The notes beneath the pieces were generated by a model, which searched no databases, was not told the origin of the DNA, and saw nothing but the letters and a program-made list of their open reading frames with translations. A stretch of DNA of 64,000 bases, taken from contig NZ_JBAKHX010000030.1 in assembly GCF_036906915.1 (NCBI RefSeq), positions 1 to 64,000 of the forward strand. Direction: 5' to 3'. This document shows, piece by piece, positions 58,676-64,000 of the stretch (position 1 is the stretch's first letter; the number at the start of each line of letters is the position of its first letter). The translations under genes were made by a program, and so were the position numbers. The stretch is from Phytohabitans sp036906915 (GTDB lineage: Bacteria; Actinomycetota; Actinomycetes; Mycobacteriales; Micromonosporaceae).

Positions 58676-61600
58676 GTGGCCGAGTCCCAGGACATCCTGC
58701 TCGAGATTCGGGAGTTCTTCCAGAGTCTCGACGAGTGGATTCCGGGTGCCGGCAGCTTCTTCGTCGAGAGCGTGCTGATGTTTCCCGAGGCACGCCACGA
58801 CCGGCTCTTCGATCTCGCCGACGCGTACCAGAGCGCCGCCGACCTGTACGCCGATCACCTGGAGGAGATCCGCCCCTACCTGACCGACCTCCAGGCGTGG
58901 CAGGGCGACGGCGGCGCGCAGGTGACGCACCAGCAGCTCCAGGCGTACTTCGACGAGATCAGCAGCATGACGGAGGCGATATCCGCTCTCCAGCAGACCG
59001 TGCACGGCAAGGCGCTGGAGATCGAGATGGCCGTCTACATGGCCATCGTCAACCTCATCATGGTCGGCATCGCGCTCGTGCAGCTGCTACTCACCTTCTG
59101 GACTGGCATCGGCGCGATCAGCGGCGCCGGGGCGATGGCCACCGGCCGCTGGGCGATCATCCAGGTGATGAAGAAGCTGCTCCAGCGGATGTGGGAGCAG
59201 ACCATCAAGGCGGGTATCCGCCGCACCATCGACGCCGGCGTCAAGGGCGCCGCCAGGACCGCCCTCAGGAGCGGCCTGATGTATGCCGGCTTCATGGGCG
59301 TGACCAAGGGTGGCATCACGCTCATCCAGGCGGCGGAGGGCCACGACCCGTTCACCGAAAACTGGGGCAACAGGTTCGCGCGCGAGATCTTCGACGGGTT
59401 CATCGCCGGTGCCCTCGGCGGCCCGCTCCAGATGGGCATCCAGAACCGCCTCGCGGGCGGCCTCGCCTTCATGGGCGGCCAGTTCGGCAGCAACGCCCTC
59501 CAGCTCGGCCGGGACCGGCTCATCGACCTCATGGGCGGCACCGAGTGGGCGCAGCGCAACGGCCTGTACAGCGGCATGACCTGGGAGGGCATGAAGCACG
59601 GCATGACGCCTGCCGCGCTGTTCGGTGCGATGATCACCGACTTCGGCGGGTACGGGCGGGCCGGGCTCAGGGCTGACATCGCAACCTGGCGCGGCGACGC
59701 CAACCTCTTCGGCGGCGCGCACGGCCTCGACGGCGCCGGCCTGCCGGGCGCGCTGCCCGACGGCGCCCGTGCCGAAGCCCCGGCTGGCGCCCACGCTGAA
59801 GGTGCCGGCACCGGCACCCAGACGCTCGCACCGCCCAGCCACCTCACCGAGGGCGCGCCGCAGCAGCAGGGCGGGCAGCAGGGCGGCACCGGAAACCGCG
59901 GCGGCACCTCGACCACCGGCTCCGGCGGCACGTCCGGCACGGGCTCGACGGGCCGGGCCGGCGACGGCGCGACATCCGGCTCCGGCTCGTCCCGTGACAC
60001 CGGCTCGTCCCGTGACACCGGCTCCACTCGCGACTCCGGCTCCACGCAAGACGGCGGCACCGCCCGCGACACGGGCTCTACGCAGGACGGCTCCACTCAG
60101 GACGGCGGCACGGCCCGCGACGGTTCCACCTCGCGGACCGACGACGGCGGCACGACGCGCACGGACGACGGCGGGTCGACCACGCGGACGGAAAGCGACG
60201 GCGGCGGTGCGCGCGAGCCGGTGCGCGCCGAGCCCACGCCGGACGGCCCGCGCGCCGAGACCGCCACGCCCGACCAGGGCCGCGCCGACACCGCGCCGCC
60301 CGACGGCACGCGGGCGGAAACCCGCGCGCCGGAACAGGTCCGCGCGGACGCGCCACCGCCCGACGCCACGCGAGGCGAGCCGGTACGCGCGGAGCCGACC
60401 CAGGTCGACCCTGTCCGGACCGACGCGACCACTCCACACTCGACAGCCGACGCGGGCGCTCCACATTCGACTGCCGATGCGGGCGGAGGTCGCGCCGACG
60501 CGGGCACCCCGCACAGCACCGCCGACGCCGGTGGCACGCGCGCCGACAGCGGGTCCACTCCGGACGGCAGCCGCTCGCCGGAGACCCGCGCCACGCACGA
60601 CGGTTCCTCACCGGACGGCGGTCCGCTTGTCGACGGCCGACCGCCCGCCGACGGCACGTCCTCTGTAGATGGTCCACGCGCGACAGACGGCACACGCGCG
60701 CCTGATCCCCTCGCCCACGACGGTGGTCCCGCCCGCGACGGCGACAGCACCGGCCCGGCGACCCGCGAAGACGCGCCCGTCGGCGCCCGCGACGGCGGCG
60801 ACCCACCCGGCGGCGATCCCGTGGCCACCGCTCCCCCGGACGCCGGCCGCGCCGACGCTGGGCGCGCTGACGGGGGTCGGGCCGACGCGGGCCAGCGCGC
60901 CGATGCCGGCCGCGCCGACAGCGGGCGCAGTGAGAGTCGCTGGTCGGAGTGGCGCCAGCGCTCCGAGGCACGGGCCGAGCAGCAGTTCGGCCGGGCGGTC
61001 GGCGACAACTTCGGCGGTCGTCCCGCGGGCCGCGGGGGCGAGGCAGGTCCCGGCCGGCTCACCCCCGAGATGGTGCAGCGCGCGCTCGACACGCCGCCGG
61101 ACAGGCTCAACGCGTACGGCAACCGGCTGCGCGACTTCGTCGAGCAGCACTTCACGCACGTCGACGAGGCCACCGGCACCCGCCGCCCGATGGACAGCGA
61201 CGCCATCGACGCGCGCCTGCGCGAACTGCGCGGCGACGCGCCCGCCGGCACCCCGCGCGACTCCTCTCCGGAGGACGCGCGCGAGGACTCCGCGGCACCG
61301 GAGAACACGCGCGACGGCGCACCTCGCCAGGACCCCGCAACGACCCCCGAACGGGTGGCCACCCCCGACGGCCCCCCAGCCCGCGACAGCGCCTCCACCC
61401 GCGACACGCCACGTGTCGATGACGCCCCGGGCCGCGATACCACTCGCGCCGACGACGGCACGGCCCGCGACACCGCGCCGGACCGCACCGACGACGGGCC
61501 CACCAGCCAGGATCGGGCCGAAGACGGGTCGAGCCATGACCGCACCGACGACGGCTCCAGCAGTCAGGATCGAGACGGCGCAGACCAGGACGCGTCGACC

Positions 61601-64000
61601 GGCGGGTCCATCCGCCCACGGGACAACGTCAGAGCGTGGGATTGGGCCGAGGGGGCGTACGACCGGTTCCGAGCAAACGACGCCGACGTCGTCGATATCG
61701 CCAACAACCTCGCCGACGTGCCGCGATCGAACGGCGAAACGGGCTTCACGCGCGCTGAGATCGAGCAAGTCAAGCGGCACCTGATGTTTGAGGAGCACCT
61801 GCTCGACGACTACCAAGGAGGGCACGTCCGCCAACGGTTCGACGCCTCACCCGACCAAGCTGAGGCGTGGATCAGGCTGCGCGAGGGAAGACCCTTGGAA
61901 CCGGACCTCGTGATGCTGGAACACGAGCTGGCCGAGTCGAACTATCTACGCGCCCATCCCGGGGCGTCGTACAAAGAGGCGCACGATTTTGCGAACACGC
62001 TCCACGACTGGAGCCGGAACATCCCGGAACGGACCGGGGAGAATCTAGACAACCTGTGGGGAGGGGATCGATCTCATGGGAATACTGGTGTACTTCGAGA
62101 AGGTCCGGGAAGACAAACAGGAGGTGGAGTACATCTTCGGGTATCCGGAGATGGACCGGCACCTGGTCATCCAGAAGGACACACAGACAGATCGGCCGCT
62201 GGACGGGAAGGAGGACGTCCACTTCCGGTCGGCCGCGATGGGGATATTCAAGCGACACCACCGCAGCGGGACATGGCCGGACGGGGGGACCTGGGCGTCC
62301 TAGACGGCCCCACTCGCAGCGAACCAACCGCAGACAGCGGCGCGGCCCGCGACACCGCCGCACGCGACGACGCTCCCGCCCAGGACAGCCGCGCGCGCGA
62401 GGACGCGCCCCCACACGAAGATGGGGCTGCTCGTGATGACGCGCCCGCGCGGGACGATGGCGCCCGGCGGGACGACGGCGCTGCCCGGGATGATGGGGCC
62501 GCGCGGGACGACGGCGCGGCGCGGGATGACGCGCTGGTGCCGGATCGCGGGTCGCGGGCGGACGAGCCGGGTGCGGTGGCGCCGGTACGCGACGCGGGGC
62601 CGGGGCGCACCGATCCTGGCGATACACCACGCAACCGGCTCATCGACCGGGTCAAGGCCCGCCTGCACGACCTCTTCGGCCGGCAGGAGCAGCTCAATCA
62701 CGAGCAGGCGCTGCGCGACCAGGCCGTCCGCGACCAGTACCACGAGGAGATGCGCCAGGCCCGGGAGCGCATCGCCCAGGCGATCGAGGGTGATCCTCGG
62801 GTACGCCAGGCCCGGTACGAGACGCAGCAGCAGCGCTGGGCGGAGCAGCACGCCCGCGCGGAGGTCGCCGCGAGGCAGGCCGAGGCGCAGACCGCCCGCG
62901 CCGACGAGGCGCACTCGCGGCAGCAGGCGCAGCAGCTGCGAGACTGGGCCAACCAGCTCGACCCGGCGAACCCGCACCGCAACGGGCTGATCCACCAGGC
63001 CGACCAGGCGACGGCGCACGCCAACCAGCGAGCCATCGACGCGCAGCGAGCGGATGCCGAGGCGCAGCAGGCGCACCAGCGAGCCGAGGACGCGCGCACC
63101 AAGGCCACCGAGTCCAACAACGCCGCTGACAAGATCACTCGGGATCTGTACGGCGAGAACAAGCAGGCGTGGAAGTGGGCGAACGAGCGGCTCGAACAGG
63201 GCTACGCCCTCGTCGGCCGCGACCACCGCGGCCCGGACGTATCGGCACTCACCGGACGCGGTGACCCGCCGCCCGTATGGGCCAACCGCCCATACGGGGA
63301 GAACGGCGGCCTACGGCACCCGCTGGCCGTCGACCAGGGCCGGCTGGAGAACGCCCTCCGCGACCCGAACGGCGGGTATCAGCGCACGCCCGACCCGAAG
63401 GGTCCGTGGCTCAAGCTGGTCAACGCGTTCGGGTTCCACGTCGACCCGACGCGCACCCAGAACTGCCTCGACACCGTCGCGGCGCTGTTCGACACGTTCG
63501 TGCACGGCCGGCCCACGGTGGCGGCGCCGCGCACGTTCGACGGGTACTCGGACGGCAACCCGCACCTGCCATTCGCGGGTGAGCGCGGTGGCCCCGGCCG
63601 GATGGAAGACCTGACCGGTGGCCGGTACCAGTCGGTGGTCAACAACGTGGCGGGGCAGCACCCGTCGCAGGCGCTGCCCAGAGTCGACGCCGGGTTCGAC
63701 AGCATCCGCCAGCAGCTGCTGGCGGGCGGTCACGGCTCCTTCGCGTCGATCATCACGGGATGGCGGGGCGGCGGCTCGCACGCCTGGGCGGCGGTCAACT
63801 ACCAGGGCGTCGTGCACTTCATCGACCCGCAGGCCGGGACCGTCGTGACGGCGGTCGACACGCCGCACGGCACGCAGTACGTCGACGCCGACACCGGGCA
63901 GGTCGTCCAGAATCCGATCCACAGTCGAAACCAGATCACGGCCATGGACGCGCTGGTGGTGGACGGCAACGCCCGGCCCATGCCGTTCGCCGACCGGCCC
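58676..64000 (+). CDS. giant CpnT-like WXG100 polymorphic toxin with two toxin modules (3' partial)
   Basis: One reading frame is open from GTG 58676 to the window end, 1775 codons, with no stop. GTG 58676 has AAGG six bases upstream; GTG 58670 is possible. Residues 1-110 form a WXG100-like domain (LTDLQAWQGDGGAQV), followed by hydrophobic helices (about 122-160) and a helical region to about 350, as in CpnT-type secreted toxins. Residues about 410-760 and 855-975 are low-complexity, rich in Arg, Asp, Gly and Thr. A first toxin-like domain spans about 976-1125. After an out-of-frame stretch (about 1134-1209), a second linker, a Gln/Ala-rich coiled coil and a papain-fold domain follow, with Cys1597, His1702 and Asp1717 as likely catalytic residues. 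Confidence 0.8.
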   Translation, partial: MAESQDILLEIREFFQSLDEWIPGAGSFFVESVLMFPEARHDRLFDLADAYQSAADLYADHLEEIRPYLTDLQAWQGDGGAQVTHQQLQAYFDEISSMTEAISALQQTVHGKALEIEMAVYMAIVNLIMVGIALVQLLLTFWTGIGAISGAGAMATGRWAIIQVMKKLLQRMWEQTIKAGIRRTIDAGVKGAARTALRSGLMYAGFMGVTKGGITLIQAAEGHDPFTENWGNRFAREIFDGFIAGALGGPLQMGIQNRLAGGLAFMGGQFGSNALQLGRDRLIDLMGGTEWAQRNGLYSGMTWEGMKHGMTPAALFGAMITDFGGYGRAGLRADIATWRGDANLFGGAHGLDGAGLPGALPDGARAEAPAGAHAEGAGTGTQTLAPPSHLTEGAPQQQGGQQGGTGNRGGTSTTGSGGTSGTGSTGRAGDGATSGSGSSRDTGSSRDTGSTRDSGSTQDGGTARDTGSTQDGSTQDGGTARDGSTSRTDDGGTTRTDDGGSTTRTESDGGGAREPVRAEPTPDGPRAETATPDQGRADTAPPDGTRAETRAPEQVRADAPPPDATRGEPVRAEPTQVDPVRTDATTPHSTADAGAPHSTADAGGGRADAGTPHSTADAGGTRADSGSTPDGSRSPETRATHDGSSPDGGPLVDGRPPADGTSSVDGPRATDGTRAPDPLAHDGGPARDGDSTGPATREDAPVGARDGGDPPGGDPVATAPPDAGRADAGRADGGRADAGQRADAGRADSGRSESRWSEWRQRSEARAEQQFGRAVGDNFGGRPAGRGGEAGPGRLTPEMVQRALDTPPDRLNAYGNRLRDFVEQHFTHVDEATGTRRPMDSDAIDARLRELRGDAPAGTPRDSSPEDAREDSAAPENTRDGAPRQDPATTPERVATPDGPPARDSASTRDTPRVDDAPGRDTTRADDGTARDTAPDRTDDGPTSQDRAEDGSSHDRTDDGSSSQDRDGADQDASTGGSIRPRDNVRAWDWAEGAYDRFRANDADVVDIANNLADVPRSNGETGFTRAEIEQVKRHLMFEEHLLDDYQGGHVRQRFDASPDQAEAWIRLREGRPLEPDLVMLEHELAESNYLRAHPGASYKEAHDFANTLHDWSRNIPERTGENLDNLWGGDRSHGNTGVLREGPGRQTGGGVHLRVSGDGPAPGHPEGHTDRSAAGREGGRPLPVGRDGDIQATPPQRDMAGRGDLGVLDGPTRSEPTADSGAARDTAARDDAPAQDSRAREDAPPHEDGAARDDAPARDDGARRDDGAARDDGAARDDGAARDDALVPDRGSRADEPGAVAPVRDAGPGRTDPGDTPRNRLIDRVKARLHDLFGRQEQLNHEQALRDQAVRDQYHEEMRQARERIAQAIEGDPRVRQARYETQQQRWAEQHARAEVAARQAEAQTARADEAHSRQQAQQLRDWANQLDPANPHRNGLIHQADQATAHANQRAIDAQRADAEAQQAHQRAEDARTKATESNNAADKITRDLYGENKQAWKWANERLEQGYALVGRDHRGPDVSALTGRGDPPPVWANRPYGENGGLRHPLAVDQGRLENALRDPNGGYQRTPDPKGPWLKLVNAFGFHVDPTRTQNCLDTVAALFDTFVHGRPTVAAPRTFDGYSDGNPHLPFAGERGGPGRMEDLTGGRYQSVVNNVAGQHPSQALPRVDAGFDSIRQQLLAGGHGSFASIITGWRGGGSHAWAAVNYQGVVHFIDPQAGTVVTAVDTPHGTQYVDADTGQVVQNPIHSRNQITAMDALVVDGNARPMPFADRP
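61600..62075 (+). other. first C-terminal toxin-like domain within the giant frame
   Basis: After the repetitive linker, the sequence becomes compact and globular: AWDWAEGAYDRFRANDADVVDIANN, FTRAEIEQVKRHLMFEEHLLDDYQGG, FDASPDQAEAWIRLREG, LVMLEHELAESNYLRAHPGASYKEAHDFAN. The Glu/His-rich LEHELAESNYL...SYKEAHDFAN is the best candidate active region. I have a sense of similar tips in other secreted toxins but cannot name the family. It ends just before the small gene at 62076, where a toxin tip and its immunity gene would meet. Confidence 0.55.
62076..62303 (+). CDS. small protein nested out of frame in the toxin, probable immunity protein
   Basis: A 75-residue frame begins at ATG 62076, behind GGGGAGGGG at 62057-62065, and ends at TAG 62303. 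Within it G or C dominates third positions, whereas the giant frame over the same stretch has mostly A or T there, so this frame is the one under coding selection. The product (MGILVYFEKVREDKQEVEYIFGYPEMDRHLVIQ...) ends FKRHHRSGTWPDGGTWAS. Its position right after a toxin-like domain is that of an immunity gene. Function is inferred from position. Confidence 0.72.
   Translation: MGILVYFEKVREDKQEVEYIFGYPEMDRHLVIQKDTQTDRPLDGKEDVHFRSAAMGIFKRHHRSGTWPDGGTWAS
62304..64000 (+). other. second linker, coiled coil and papain-fold toxin module
   Basis: Good coding character resumes in the giant frame after the small gene. A linker of repeated ARDDGA-type units (about 62330-62590) precedes a Gln/Ala-rich coiled coil (about 62640-63160) and a papain-fold domain with the likely catalytic Cys in TQNCLDTVAALFD, His in GGSHAWAAVNY and Asp in VVHFIDPQAG. 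This matches secreted glutamine-deamidase/papain-like toxins of polymorphic systems. An in-frame ATG at 62273, overlapping the small gene by 31 bp, could start it as a separate gene. It is cut by the window edge. Confidence 0.65.

Noticed and set aside
59087..60598. 503-codon frame antisense to the toxin linker
   Set aside because: It is the complement of the low-complexity linker, and the sense frame has recognisable domains at both ends.

Overview
The window is high-GC DNA, mostly with G or C at third codon positions, and its gene families point to an actinobacterium. Clusters of DUF397 and DUF5753 regulators, MurR/MurQ, a SigF-like sigma factor, AglEFGRA-type sugar operons and a CpnT/WXG100-type toxin together suggest a filamentous soil member of the Micromonosporaceae or a relative. 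No tRNA, rRNA, CRISPR array or prophage was seen.

Layout from left to right. (1) 1-5902: a mannan locus with a secreted GH5 mannanase and a GH2 beta-mannosidase, translationally coupled, divergent from a LacI regulator. (2) 5915-14258: glyA behind a ZTP riboswitch, a membrane GGDEF-EAL protein, a hydroxyacid dehydrogenase, a PQQ-type sugar dehydrogenase lipoprotein and a membrane phosphoesterase. (3) 14245-23033: an alpha-xyloside locus (binding protein, two permeases, GH31 alpha-xylosidase) divergent from a secreted GH3 enzyme, with a perfect LacI-type palindrome between them and four identical 77-bp repeats inside the operon. (4) 23063-24330: DAHP synthase behind an aromatic-residue leader peptide and an attenuator hairpin. 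(5) 24384-32635: a bifunctional penicillin-binding protein, several small conserved proteins, and two DUF397 plus two XRE-DUF5753 genes. (6) 32931-39616: a liv-type ABC operon with an embedded acyl-CoA ligase. (7) 39830-48594: an NlpC/P60 hydrolase behind a c-di-AMP riboswitch, a primary-like sigma factor, murR-murQ, a thymidylate-kinase-like gene, a SigF-like sigma factor, a coupled nucleotidyltransferase/phosphoesterase trio and a GPGG small membrane protein. (8) 48765-57137: an MHYT protein, an M23 peptidase, and an alpha-glucoside agl operon. (9) 57145-58566: an MFS transporter. (10) 58676-64000: a very large CpnT-like polymorphic toxin that runs off the right edge.

How the genes fit together. 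Three glycan-use loci (mannan, alpha-xyloside, alpha-glucoside) each pair hydrolases with LacI-type control. The two ABC sugar systems lack their own ATPase and probably share an MsiK-like one encoded elsewhere. Several cell-wall genes (PBP, NlpC/P60, M23, MurQ/MurR) are scattered through the window, and three RNA-level switches (ZTP, aromatic attenuator, c-di-AMP) control central genes.

The most unusual feature is at the right end. A single reading frame stays open for about 5.3 kb. It encodes a WXG100-like N-terminus, long Asp/Arg/Gly/Thr-rich linkers, one candidate toxin domain, then a second linker and a papain-fold toxin domain. A small gene in another frame (62076-62303), which looks like an immunity gene, lies wholly inside that frame between the two toxin modules.
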